IMG/VR virus record: IMGVR_UViG_3300027881_000097
Coordinates: 1-21,816 of that record
From: a virus
Strand: one strand, 5' to 3'
Length of the DNA stretch: 21,816 nt
Part shown: in pieces, positions 11,716-20,646 of the stretch
How positions within the stretch are numbered: the stretch's first letter is position 1
How the letters are laid out: the number at the start of each line of letters is the position of its first letter
The notes under the pieces: generated by a model
What the model saw: the letters and a program-made list of their open reading frames with translations, nothing else
Told to the model about the DNA's origin: nothing
Database searches by the model: none
Made by a program: the position numbers and the translations under genes

Positions 11716-14700
11716 TCAAGGCTTGAATTCTAACGCCTTAAACAATTGTCGCATCTCAGAATGAATCCTCTGAGAATTCCCATTCATATAGAGTGCAAAA
11801 TTTTCAGCAATACACTCAAAGAAATTATCTTTACCTCTCAGGGTAATTGCAAATTTATCTTCCCATCCTATTGGAGCATCACATCTATTCATATACCCAC
11901 TTGATGAAGTCTCCATTGTATATCCTTTTTGAACAAAAAACCTCTTAACTTTCGTTAAATTTAATTCATGAATAATATGACCAGCCTCATGAGCTACCAC
12001 AATTTTAATCTTGGCTCCAATCTTATTACCAACGGAATGAGATGAATGATATTCCCAAGAATTGTAAGTTTTAGATTTCATAGCAGTTAATGTTTTCGTA
12101 AGCATATCCTGTTCAATTAAGAATGCATCCAAGGCTCTTTTATAGTTTGCAATTTTTGTTAATGTGGATGCTGTTTGAGAAAAATGTGTTTCAAGATATG
12201 AAATATTAGAAACACCATTTCTTATGTTTGTTTCAAGCCAGTCTAATCTTCTCTTTATCTGTGTGGAAGTTCCTCTATTCTGAACCTGATCTCCAAGATT
12301 TATACCCAACCGACCAGTAGCAAGATTTGCATAAGCATTCCTTCTCCTACCACCACTATTAGTTGCATTTAAAAAAGCAAGTCTTCTTTGTCCCTCTGGT
12401 CCAAGTGAATACTTTGCCATAATATCATCAAGCATTTCAGCCAAGCCCTGCAAAGCATCTAATTTTAATACACCAATAGTAGCCTCAGTATAACGTCTGG
12501 CTTCAATACTCTCAGCTACATTAGTTTTAAGCCATTGAACAGCCTCTTGAGTATTTACAAATTTTGGAACTCTTCTACCCACATCCTTTGCAACTGCTTT
12601 AACCATATCCTGCAATGTTTTTTCACGAAGAAGAATTGGATCAACACCTTTTGGAACATCTGTTGAATAATGTTTCCAGTCATCAAAGTATTTTTGAAGG
12701 CTTTTAAAGTTCTTCAAACACTTTCCTTCCTGAGACATAATGAGATAAGGGTCAACAAATCGAAGGTCATTTCCTATCTTAGCTCTTGATATTGCTCTGT
12801 ATTGACAATTCTGGAGTGACAAGTCTGCAAAAACTCCTGTTGCTTTATAACCACTTTTCTGTAGCTGGGTCAACCAATCAACTCTTGACGCACCAAAGTT
12901 TGCCATAGTGCCATCATACAAAATATTTAAGCCTCTGGCTTGAACCTCAGCCATCAATTGTTTTAAAATTACTTTGGATTCTTCATGGTATAAACCTGCT
13001 CTATACCCCAAACCTTTGTATTGGTCTGGATGACTAATAACACCACTGGCTAAATCATCAGCCCTTGCCAACATATCTTTAATCATATCAGTATTAAGAT
13101 TAACATACTTATCCTTCCAACCTGGGTATAATTTATCTAAAATCGCTGATTTACCACTACCTGAATATCCACCAGTAAACAATGCATCATTTCCTGTAGT
13201 TCCTTTGTCTAAAATCTTCTCCATAAGTTTCTTATGAAGATTGTCTCTTGTAGAAGAAAGCTTGCCATTAACAGTATATTTTGTTAATGTATCACCACCA
13301 GCATTATAAACCTCTAATCTATATTTACCAATCCAATCTCTTACCTCTTTTGCTGTAACTGGTCTCCCTAATTTATCCGAAAAATATTTTAAATCAGCCT
13401 GACCAATCACATCATCCATAAGCATCCATCTATCCATTTGGATAATCTGGTCTTGGGTTGCACCAAATCTCTGAGCAAACACATCTCCCATTCTGGCATT
13501 CAAATAATCACCCTTGAGAGCAAAGCAACAATCACCCAATGAATTTATTTTTATTGCTCTTCCAGTTCCAAACCTTATACCAAGAGTCCCATCTGTAAAT
13601 CTAATTATCTGACCTGTCTCTGCTTGTAATCCTCTTAACCAAACAACCTCATCCCCAGGTTTCAGCATCTGAAATTCATGTGGCTTCATCAAGTAGCCAC
13701 CTTTAGCCATAGCTGACCTCATAGAACCAACAAGGTCTCCAACAGCCTCAGTTGGAAGGAACCTATAACCTGGGTGCTGTTTACCTAACTCAAGCAACTG
13801 ACGATTATACATCCGTCTTTTCTTAATCCAATCTATTTTATACTTTGTTCCATGAGTGCCTTCCATCATCTGTCTGGCTTGGTTCAACTTTCTTCGTATC
13901 TCATGATGCTTCTGCATCAGCTCATCTGGAGCATCCACCAGCTTTCCAAATTTGTCTGTAATCTTTCCAGCCATATTATCTGCTGTTGTTTTAGGAAACA
14001 GGTCTCCACCTAAGCCATGATGAATCCCTCTATCAGGATCTCCACCTTTTAACTTTCCATCCCTTGGTTTGAATTCTAATCTACAGTAACATCTAAACAG
14101 ACATGGAGTATCACCTGCTCTTGGAGTTGTGGGAAGGGTCTTCCACGTATATCTCTTCTTGGAAAGTATAGGACACACATCACAATGCTCCAACTGTGGA
14201 ACACCAAGTCTCCAATATATCCAAACCTTATCACCAGCACCTGCAAGCATTCCATTATAAAATTGAGCCTTTCCTGTGTTTGAATAATACCCTGCTCTTT
14301 TTAAATATGGGTGCCTTGGTTTATGAAGTGGGTTTTTAATATCATTCAAAAACCTTTTAAAATACTTCATCTCATTTCGTCTGGCTTTGTTCAAAAAAGA
14401 AATATCTCTTCTGGTCATTCCTAACTTATCATAATATTCATTACCAACCGACATTGCTCCAGCTTTAAACAAATCCTTGTAGTTTGCTCCTGTCATACTT
14501 TTAAACTGCTTCATTGCATTAGCCCAACTTAGTTTCCCATTTTGAAACTTATTAATCATATCATACATATCTGTATGAAAAGACGCTGAAACACTTTTAT
14601 ATAAATTAAACCCAGCCTTCATAAGCTCTGGATTTTCTATACCTAACTGCATAAAAAAAGAAGTCTGAGCCAACATAATAGGATCATGCTTATTGAACTG

Positions 14701-14772
14701 AGCCACAAAAGCTTTATCAACTTCTTCCAGTGCTGGAATAGCTCTTTTTAATTGTTCATGTAACACTAACAT
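11716..14772 (-). CDS. Mu gpF-type minor head protein fused to zeta-like kinase and zincin protease
   Basis: A 1018-aa multidomain protein with AGAGG before its ATG, directly after the portal gene. Residues 165-235 match the Mu gpF/SPP1 gp7 minor head domain: HCDVCPILSKKRYTW, LPTTPRAGDTP, then a C..CYC cluster at 224-230. Residues 528-720 resemble a zeta-toxin P-loop kinase: GYSGSGKS (535-542), NTDMIKDML with D562 as candidate substrate-binding acid, and ILYDGTMAN (617-625). Residues 921-1000 carry HEAGH (928-932) and FFECIAENFA (984-993), a gluzincin-type zinc site with E986 as probable third ligand. Phage MuF proteins with variable C-terminal toxin domains are known; here two effector-like domains are combined. 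It may be packaged and delivered with DNA. Confidence 0.85.
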   Translation of the reverse strand: MLVLHEQLKRAIPALEEVDKAFVAQFNKHDPIMLAQTSFFMQLGIENPELMKAGFNLYKSVSASFHTDMYDMINKFQNGKLSWANAMKQFKSMTGANYKDLFKAGAMSVGNEYYDKLGMTRRDISFLNKARRNEMKYFKRFLNDIKNPLHKPRHPYLKRAGYYSNTGKAQFYNGMLAGAGDKVWIYWRLGVPQLEHCDVCPILSKKRYTWKTLPTTPRAGDTPCLFRCYCRLEFKPRDGKLKGGDPDRGIHHGLGGDLFPKTTADNMAGKITDKFGKLVDAPDELMQKHHEIRRKLNQARQMMEGTHGTKYKIDWIKKRRMYNRQLLELGKQHPGYRFLPTEAVGDLVGSMRSAMAKGGYLMKPHEFQMLKPGDEVVWLRGLQAETGQIIRFTDGTLGIRFGTGRAIKINSLGDCCFALKGDYLNARMGDVFAQRFGATQDQIIQMDRWMLMDDVIGQADLKYFSDKLGRPVTAKEVRDWIGKYRLEVYNAGGDTLTKYTVNGKLSSTRDNLHKKLMEKILDKGTTGNDALFTGGYSGSGKSAILDKLYPGWKDKYVNLNTDMIKDMLARADDLASGVISHPDQYKGLGYRAGLYHEESKVILKQLMAEVQARGLNILYDGTMANFGASRVDWLTQLQKSGYKATGVFADLSLQNCQYRAISRAKIGNDLRFVDPYLIMSQEGKCLKNFKSLQKYFDDWKHYSTDVPKGVDPILLREKTLQDMVKAVAKDVGRRVPKFVNTQEAVQWLKTNVAESIEARRYTEATIGVLKLDALQGLAEMLDDIMAKYSLGPEGQRRLAFLNATNSGGRRRNAYANLATGRLGINLGDQVQNRGTSTQIKRRLDWLETNIRNGVSNISYLETHFSQTASTLTKIANYKRALDAFLIEQDMLTKTLTAMKSKTYNSWEYHSSHSVGNKIGAKIKIVVAHEAGHIIHELNLTKVKRFFVQKGYTMETSSSGYMNRCDAPIGWEDKFAITLRGKDNFFECIAENFALYMNGNSQRIHSEMRQLFKALEFKP

Positions 14773-14823
14773 TTTAAACCTCTATCCAAAGGTTGCTGGA
14801 GTCTCCATTCATAGACCTCAGAT

Positions 14824-16425
14824 TTATCTCTCCCACCTATCTCTTAGCTCCTCTTCCCTCTCTTCACCAACAGATTTCATTCCTTCTACCTTATTATCCC
14901 TATCTGTTTTATAAACTATTATATCTTTTAAATCATCTAAGAGCTGTCTTACATAAGGGTCTTTTCGTATCATATCAGCAACATACGAAGGAAGCTGTGT
15001 ATAAGACTCTGAAGTTTCTCCTGGTGGAACCAGAGCATAATTCTCAATTTCCTCTTCCGTAAAACCTAAGAGCTCTGTGTATATCCACATATTATTCAAA
15101 GCTCCAATATCCGTTGCAAATATTTTAGCAATATCTGCTTTTATTCTTAACATCTCATATTTCAAAAGCTCATCAGTTGTTGCCAATTCTGGAAAAACAA
15201 TATCCCACCTAAAAGCCATTGGGTTAAGCCCAGCCAAAATAAATGTCAACTCATAAAACCTTTTTAAACCAGGAATCAAAGATGTCTGTCTTCGTCTAAC
15301 CTGTCTGGCAAATTGAATGTCAATCTGACCAAGGGTTGCCTTACTTCTAACCCCCTCTTCTAAACCAACATACGCTTTAGGAATATTCAAAGCCATCAAG
15401 AACTTGCTTTGAAAATATTTAACATCCTCAATATTCCCAATATTCATATCACCAGAAAGAACTTCAACACCCTGCTTAGTTCCTTCCTTTGTAGGAATCA
15501 CCATATCCTCATCTGGTAATGGGGGAGAATCTGATATATTTAATCTTCCTGTATCACGATCAATAACCTCTTTACGCTTGACCCTCTCCAACCACTTCTC
15601 AGCAAAGTCCCAAGCATCATCAGAACTCATGCCTGTAGTATCAACATGAAATGCATATCTCATCCAGGCTCTTGTCATTCGTGCCAGAACCATTGAGTCA
15701 TCAATCCAAAGGAGCTGTCTTCCAATCCTCTGAGAAGCATTAGCAAATATACTTTTGTTTACTCCATATACATCCCTTCCCAACTTAAAATGAATCAATC
15801 TCCACCAATCAAACTTTGTTCCTTCCTTATCCCACTCATCTCTTTTTTGTAGGTATGGAAAATCCGTATCAGTGCATACACCTCTTTCATCTACATTTGC
15901 AAATATTTCTTTTGGTGGTAACTGCTTTAACTTAGCAGGAAAGTATTTTCCGTTTCCATCTGATCCAATAACCAACTCTTCAAAGTCATCACCAAAACAC
16001 GTTAAGTCCCTTGCAATATCCCAAACATAATCCTTAATTTTTGTTCTCTGTTCAGCCTCTTTAACTACAGCCTCAATCTGTTCCTTATTAATTGCTGTTT
16101 TATCTATAAAAACACTGTAGTTTTCTTCTCCACCAATAGCTCCAGACACAATATTATCTGCATAAATATTTAATCCACAAGAAGCTTCCGATAAGTTTCT
16201 ATCCAAAAACTCATACTTATCATACTTATCATTTCTATTACCAGAATACGTCAGAATGTCCAGATACCACTTCTTCATAATTTTATACCAACTACCACCT
16301 GAAGGAGTTGGACTCCTTAACTCAGTTGTTCTTTGAGTTGGTTCATCTATGGTTCTGTCTTTAAACACAACAGATAAAAAGTTTCTAACTGTATTTACAA
16401 AACCAATATTTTCTTCTTGAGCCAT
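14824..16425 (-). CDS. T4 gp20-type portal protein
   Basis: A 533-aa protein of the T4 gp20 portal family, the dodecameric ring through which DNA enters and leaves the head. Diagnostic stretches are MVLARMTRAWMRYAFHVD at residues 245-262 (the family's R-x-x-RAPERRVFYVD region) and GDMNIGNIEDVKYFQSKF at 325-342 followed by LMALNIPKAYVG. Length is close to T4 gp20 (524 aa). GGGAAGTG precedes the ATG. It lies between the radical SAM gene and the MuF fusion; next to the terminase-protease-capsid set it anchors the window as a myovirus head module. Confidence 0.93.
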   Translation of the reverse strand: MAQEENIGFVNTVRNFLSVVFKDRTIDEPTQRTTELRSPTPSGGSWYKIMKKWYLDILTYSGNRNDKYDKYEFLDRNLSEASCGLNIYADNIVSGAIGGEENYSVFIDKTAINKEQIEAVVKEAEQRTKIKDYVWDIARDLTCFGDDFEELVIGSDGNGKYFPAKLKQLPPKEIFANVDERGVCTDTDFPYLQKRDEWDKEGTKFDWWRLIHFKLGRDVYGVNKSIFANASQRIGRQLLWIDDSMVLARMTRAWMRYAFHVDTTGMSSDDAWDFAEKWLERVKRKEVIDRDTGRLNISDSPPLPDEDMVIPTKEGTKQGVEVLSGDMNIGNIEDVKYFQSKFLMALNIPKAYVGLEEGVRSKATLGQIDIQFARQVRRRQTSLIPGLKRFYELTFILAGLNPMAFRWDIVFPELATTDELLKYEMLRIKADIAKIFATDIGALNNMWIYTELLGFTEEEIENYALVPPGETSESYTQLPSYVADMIRKDPYVRQLLDDLKDIIVYKTDRDNKVEGMKSVGEEREEELRDRWER

Positions 16426-16465
16426 TTTTCACTTCCCACTATTAAAATATTAAACCCCTTGACAA

Positions 16466-17602
16466 TCACTCTTTGTCTTGGTTCCTGGTATATCGAATCC
16501 CATCAAATGTTAAATCAGATAAGGTTGTTTTTAATTTACCTGATTCAAAATATGTTCTAAAATCTTCTACATATGGACACGTCTGAAAAAAGTCCACCAT
16601 ATAAGTTGCAAACTCTATAGGAGATTTTCCAAAACAAGAACCGTTCATTTGAACAGTCCAATCCATACAGTTTTCAAATCCTAAATACTTCTGTGTCCCA
16701 CAACAATTTTTCCAATTATTAATCTCTGGTTGTTCTTCACAACAAATATAAAAACTCAAACCAAACATCTCTGCCATCTGCTTAAAGCTTTTATACTCCT
16801 CAAAAATAAAAGGCTTCTCAACTTTCCACCAATGCCCAGTGCTTATAAGAGGATATCCAAACTTGTTCAAAAAAAATAAATAATCATAGCCTAAGTTATC
16901 ATTAAGTATGTTAAGATATTTTTTCGTCTTAGGCAACCGCACAAACTCACAGATAATATCCCTCACCCCAACTGACGAAGCCTCTGCAAATAACTTCTCT
17001 GGACTATCTGTCAACATAGGAAAAACTGGACTATATCTAAGCTGAGTAATAATATCATTCTTATATAATTTATAAAGTATCTCAAGACGTTCAGAAGCTG
17101 TTGGAGCATGTGGCTCTAAACACGCAGTTAAATCCTCATCCAATGTCGTTAATGTCATTTGAACCACAACAGGAATTTGTTTTAATAACTCTATATACTT
17201 ATCATCCCCAATCACAATACCTTTCGTATTAATAATTACAGGATACTTATACTCCTTCAAAATCTCCAATGCCTTATAACTTACTCCCTCTGTTCTTTCA
17301 ATCTCCTGAAACCCATCTGTTATGTTTGCAAATCGAAAAGGTATCCGCATCCGTAACAGCTTACTAATCTTATCCTGTCTATTCTCCTTAAATGCCCTCA
17401 CAAACTTCTCTTCAATTATATTCACATCTGCTGGAATAACAGTATCCCATTTTTTGTAAATATCCAACACCCAACCAGCATAACAATATACACACTGATG
17501 AGCACATCCTAAATACGTATTAAGAACTAAAGCCTGTGGACAAACAAACTTCTCCTCACCACCAGCAATATTAATAGGAGTTTTATACTTCTTAACCACC
17601 AT
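16466..17602 (-). CDS. SplB-like radical SAM enzyme
   Basis: A 378-aa protein whose ATG overlaps the upstream TGA (TGATG); GTG codons before it are rejected. C33-AHQ-C37-VY-C40 is the CX3CX2C site for the [4Fe-4S] cluster of radical SAM enzymes. The context LNTYLGCAHQCVYCYA, and later LEPHAPTASERLEIL (162-176) with SPVFPMLTDSPE (191-202), match the spore photoproduct lyase/SplB (COG1533) group, which includes UV-lesion repair enzymes and many uncharacterised members. A second Cys set (287-288, 300-301, 312, 323, 342) could hold an extra cluster. Its place between terminase and portal is unusual. It may repair or modify packaged DNA, or modify a protein; the substrate cannot be read from sequence. 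Confidence 0.87.
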   Translation of the reverse strand: MVVKKYKTPINIAGGEEKFVCPQALVLNTYLGCAHQCVYCYAGWVLDIYKKWDTVIPADVNIIEEKFVRAFKENRQDKISKLLRMRIPFRFANITDGFQEIERTEGVSYKALEILKEYKYPVIINTKGIVIGDDKYIELLKQIPVVVQMTLTTLDEDLTACLEPHAPTASERLEILYKLYKNDIITQLRYSPVFPMLTDSPEKLFAEASSVGVRDIICEFVRLPKTKKYLNILNDNLGYDYLFFLNKFGYPLISTGHWWKVEKPFIFEEYKSFKQMAEMFGLSFYICCEEQPEINNWKNCCGTQKYLGFENCMDWTVQMNGSCFGKSPIEFATYMVDFFQTCPYVEDFRTYFESGKLKTTLSDLTFDGIRYTRNQDKE

Positions 17603-17898
17603 CACCACACCTTATGTTTTTTAGGAACCTCTTCACCATAGGTTGTTGTAAGCCAAGATGCAAGCCTCTCAGTGCTCCACGTCTTCTCCTTTTTGGAAGC
17701 CCTCTTTAACCTATTCCGTTCACGCTTCATTTTGTTATCCTGTCTTCTCTTCCGTCTGTCTTCTGTAACTTTCCTCACAGCTATTTTTCCTTTTTCCTTT
17801 TCGTCTCTAATAGCAGGATCAAAGTTTTCCTTTCTCTTCATCCCCATAAAATTCTGAAGATTTTTAATACGGTATTTCTCTCTTTTTCGTTTACCCAT
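17602..17898 (-). CDS. Highly basic small protein between terminase and radical SAM genes
   Basis: A 98-aa protein starting MGKRKREKYRIKNLQNFMG. ATG 17898 is chosen because GAGGATGAGGTA precedes it; the frame upstream overlaps the terminase end. Nearly 40 percent of residues are Lys or Arg (RKRRQDNKMKRERNRLKR), largely helical and likely DNA- or RNA-binding. Its final Trp codon and TGA overlap the radical SAM start, so the two are translated together. No family is recognised. Confidence 0.75.
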   Translation of the reverse strand: MGKRKREKYRIKNLQNFMGMKRKENFDPAIRDEKEKGKIAVRKVTEDRRKRRQDNKMKRERNRLKRASKKEKTWSTERLASWLTTTYGEEVPKKHKVW

Positions 17899-17902
17899 TA
17901 CC

Positions 17903-19870
17903 TCATCCTCTTTTCTTTTTAACAGTAATATTCCCACCAACAAAATCTCTCATCTCTTCTTCTGCATCCTGAAGCCTTTGCCTAATCTGATCTTTGGATT
18001 TTGCTCTTTTCATATGTGGAAGTCTGGCTTTAATCTCATCTGCTGAAAGTTTTAATTCATGGTTAAAAGCCTGAAAGGTAGCTCCAGTTACAGCATCAGC
18101 AACATCCTTGCTTCCTTGTGGTGGATGGTCAACCTTGTTTACTTCACTGTTTTTTTCCAATTGAGAAAACTCAGTGAGCACTGGTTCATATTCATACATC
18201 ATCATTCTTGAATCATAAAAAGCATTCTTTGTAATAGTATAAGGAGTAATATCCTTATCCACACTCAAATGGTCACATGGCACTCCTTTCGTTCTCATTA
18301 TCTGCATAAAGTCTGCACTCATAGTTTTTAAATCCAAACTCCCAAACCTCAAATACATTCCATGATTTTTCAGGTTTAGTAACACTGCTCTAACATTACC
18401 AAAACTAATTTCCCCATTACTTGGAGCAACCACACGTAACATCAAATCCACTTCAATTATTGGTAAATCCTCAAACACATTAGGAGCAATCATAACTTGT
18501 TTCCAACCACCAATATGAACAACCGCTAATCCTAAAGCATCTCCAGATAATGCAATATCTATATGCCAATATCTGGCTTTCTTAGGATGCCTTTTAGGTT
18601 TCCATTTCTTAGTCTCTTCATCTACCTCAAACAAAGACCCAATAATTAATCGTGATCCATCCTGAAGAGTTGTATCCTGTCTGCTCCATGGATGAACTAA
18701 CTCACTATCAATTGCATCATATATCACCTCAGCATCAGGGAAAAATGGGTATATAGCCCTTGTTACCTCTCCACCAAAATCCCTTACACTTCCCTCTACA
18801 TCCCTATAAAAATCTTGCCACAACTCTACAGGAACATTCAACACCTTTCCAGTAATTGTAAAGTCTTCCTTCTTAATTACTGTTTCCTGTTTCACATCAT
18901 ATTCATCAATAATTCTGGAAGTCTTACGTGAAGATCCTACCTCAACTCTAAAAGTTTTATTACTAAAAACTGGAATCCCACTAAGAAACACATCCTTCTT
19001 TCCTTCCCACTGACTCTTCTTAATATACTTAATAGTCCTACCTAAGCTTCCATCTTTTGTAGCCTCATCTACCCTACGTTCAATAAAATCATCTGGGAGC
19101 TGAGCAGATGAAATTAAAAATAGTTTTCCAAGAGGAAGACCACTACTCATAAACCTTGACTTAGTTCTTCTGGAGACTGTATCATATAACTTTTGTGCAG
19201 GGTCAAAGGATTTTCCAAAAGCCCTTTTTGACTTTTCCACAATTCTAAAAAAGTTAAGCTCATCACAAGCTCCACCATAGATATCATCTCCAAGAGCACT
19301 CAAGCTCTCACCAGTTCCTGGTTTAAAAATAATCTGCTGTCCTGTCCTGGTTCCAACCTCTTCCTGTTTCACATTCCATTCAAGAGAGTCAATCAAGCGT
19401 GTGTTTCGTGGGAACCTCTCTTTAAAATATGGAGATGAATCAACCATAACTTTAAGTCTGGTAAAAATAACTTCCTTAGCCTTCTTAGCATTAACTGACA
19501 TATTTATGAATACCAATGGAGAAGTAGGAGAAGCTCCTAACCATCTATGTGGATTTGTATAAGCACTAAGCTGACCAATCATATATGCCAGACCTATACA
19601 AGCCAAAAAGGTTTTTCCCCAACCAATAGCTCCAGCCAGAATAACTTCTACATAATTATTTCTTGGGTCAAAAATATCTATCAGATCTGGTTTGTTATCT
19701 GGGTATAAGTCCTTAGCTATTTTACCAAAATAATAATCATCTTCTAAAAACTGTTCAATATCAACAAAGGGTCTTCCCTCTTTATAAATACCATACAAGT
19801 CAGCATCCATAGCACCAACAGAAAACTCCAACCGATTAATATCATGTAACGTATCATCTATTTTTGACAT
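17903..19870 (-). CDS. Terminase large subunit (packaging ATPase-nuclease)
   Basis: A 655-aa protein from MSKIDDTLHDINRL; a start 24 codons earlier exists, but it would overlap the upstream gene by 89 bases against 17 here, and both ribosome sites are weak. ATPase: Walker A GAIGWGKT at about 80-87 and Walker B IYGGACDEL with D203 and E204. RNase H-fold nuclease: acidic residues D438 (WHIDIALSGD), D513 (GSLDLKT) and D592 (KDVADAVTG). Together these define a large terminase that pumps DNA through the portal and cuts it. The C-terminus is basic (VKKKRG). The ATPase linker IALSGDALGLAV is typical of gp17-type proteins. Confidence 0.93.
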   Translation of the reverse strand: MSKIDDTLHDINRLEFSVGAMDADLYGIYKEGRPFVDIEQFLEDDYYFGKIAKDLYPDNKPDLIDIFDPRNNYVEVILAGAIGWGKTFLACIGLAYMIGQLSAYTNPHRWLGASPTSPLVFINMSVNAKKAKEVIFTRLKVMVDSSPYFKERFPRNTRLIDSLEWNVKQEEVGTRTGQQIIFKPGTGESLSALGDDIYGGACDELNFFRIVEKSKRAFGKSFDPAQKLYDTVSRRTKSRFMSSGLPLGKLFLISSAQLPDDFIERRVDEATKDGSLGRTIKYIKKSQWEGKKDVFLSGIPVFSNKTFRVEVGSSRKTSRIIDEYDVKQETVIKKEDFTITGKVLNVPVELWQDFYRDVEGSVRDFGGEVTRAIYPFFPDAEVIYDAIDSELVHPWSRQDTTLQDGSRLIIGSLFEVDEETKKWKPKRHPKKARYWHIDIALSGDALGLAVVHIGGWKQVMIAPNVFEDLPIIEVDLMLRVVAPSNGEISFGNVRAVLLNLKNHGMYLRFGSLDLKTMSADFMQIMRTKGVPCDHLSVDKDITPYTITKNAFYDSRMMMYEYEPVLTEFSQLEKNSEVNKVDHPPQGSKDVADAVTGATFQAFNHELKLSADEIKARLPHMKRAKSKDQIRQRLQDAEEEMRDFVGGNITVKKKRG

Positions 19871-20468
19871 TGCAAAACTCTGTTGCCTTTTGTCTTTCAC
19901 AGCTAAACACAAACCGATAAATCCTCTTAATCTTTTTGACATCTACCAGCTTTGCCAAAAACCACTCTCTTAATCCCCAATCTGTAACCTGTCCTACCAC
20001 ATCCCCAATTGTAGGAATGCCTCTATAAAACGTATAGAAGTGTTGTTGCATAATTCCATTTACACAATTTATTCCAACAATGGGAAACGTAAAAATAAGT
20101 AAGCAACTCTCTTCCATTAACTCAAAAACAATTGGGAAAAATTTATCTGGATACCCATAAGAATCAATATCAATTAACCCAAACTTTTTTCTGTCTGCAC
20201 GTAATTGATACACATAATCAAAACTACTCTTATGCTGTGACTTTGTTAATGAAGTAACATCAGCTCCTCTTGACTTATAGAATGCAGTCAAGTATCCTTC
20301 TTCACCACCAAAAATTTCTAACACATTCTTCTTGTGGAAATTAAAACACTTACTGAATTCTAACTCCAGAAGCTGATTAGTTTTTTCTTTCGGGTGATGG
20401 TAGTCCTCAACATTCAACTTTTGATTGAGTCTTTGTTGTTTACGATTAGCAGAAATTTTACTTGTCAT
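19854..20468 (-). CDS. Class I methyltransferase-like protein
   Basis: A 204-aa protein. Residues 49-60, VLEIFGGEEGYL, look like the SAM-binding glycine loop of Rossmann methyltransferases; GADVTSLTKS at 68-77 would be the second strand; and LIDIDSYGYPDKFF at 98-111 resembles the acidic motif IV, in a form (DIDxYGxP) reminiscent of Trm1-type tRNA guanine methyltransferases. FTFPIVGIN follows. No NPPY or DPPY motif is present, so an adenine-N6 enzyme is less likely. The gene overlaps the terminase start by 17 bases. DNA or RNA modification linked to packaging is possible. The fold call is moderate; the substrate is open. Confidence 0.6.
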   Translation of the reverse strand: MTSKISANRKQQRLNQKLNVEDYHHPKEKTNQLLELEFSKCFNFHKKNVLEIFGGEEGYLTAFYKSRGADVTSLTKSQHKSSFDYVYQLRADRKKFGLIDIDSYGYPDKFFPIVFELMEESCLLIFTFPIVGINCVNGIMQQHFYTFYRGIPTIGDVVGQVTDWGLREWFLAKLVDVKKIKRIYRFVFSCERQKATEFCNVKNR

Positions 20469-20634
20469 TTTGTTCTTGTCTGTGAAAAGTGGTTTGAACT
20501 GACTTTACATCTTCATATCTTTCCGACAGCTCAAGCTCCGCACTGTAAGCATCATCCTCATCTTCATAAACCCCAGATATCTGAAGGTCTCCATCCACAA
20601 ATACAAATAAAACAAACACTTGATTTTCTTCCAT
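20458..20634 (-). CDS. Small acidic 58-residue protein
   Basis: It begins MEENQVFVLFVFVDGDLQIS with AGAGGAAAAA directly upstream, an excellent ribosome site. A short beta-like hydrophobic start leads into an acidic helix (YEDEDDAYSAELELSERYED). Its end overlaps the methyltransferase-like gene by 11 bases. Size and layout suggest a small alpha/beta fold; the function is unknown. Confidence 0.7.
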   Translation of the reverse strand: MEENQVFVLFVFVDGDLQISGVYEDEDDAYSAELELSERYEDVKSVQTTFHRQEQNDK

Positions 20635-20646
20635 TTTTTCCTCTTT

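Noticed and set aside
16459-16487. TTGACA at 16459 as a plus-strand promoter
   Set aside because: No -10-like box at 16-18 bases and no plus-strand gene downstream.
4757-19870. Recurring 17-base gene overlaps (4757-4773, 5896-5912, 19854-19870)
   Set aside because: Three cases of the same length, one dependent on start choice, are too few to distinguish from chance; other overlaps are 1, 4, 8, 11 and 14 bases.
19871-19942. Terminase start 24 codons upstream
   Set aside because: It would overlap the methyltransferase-like gene by 89 bases with no better ribosome site; this remains uncertain.
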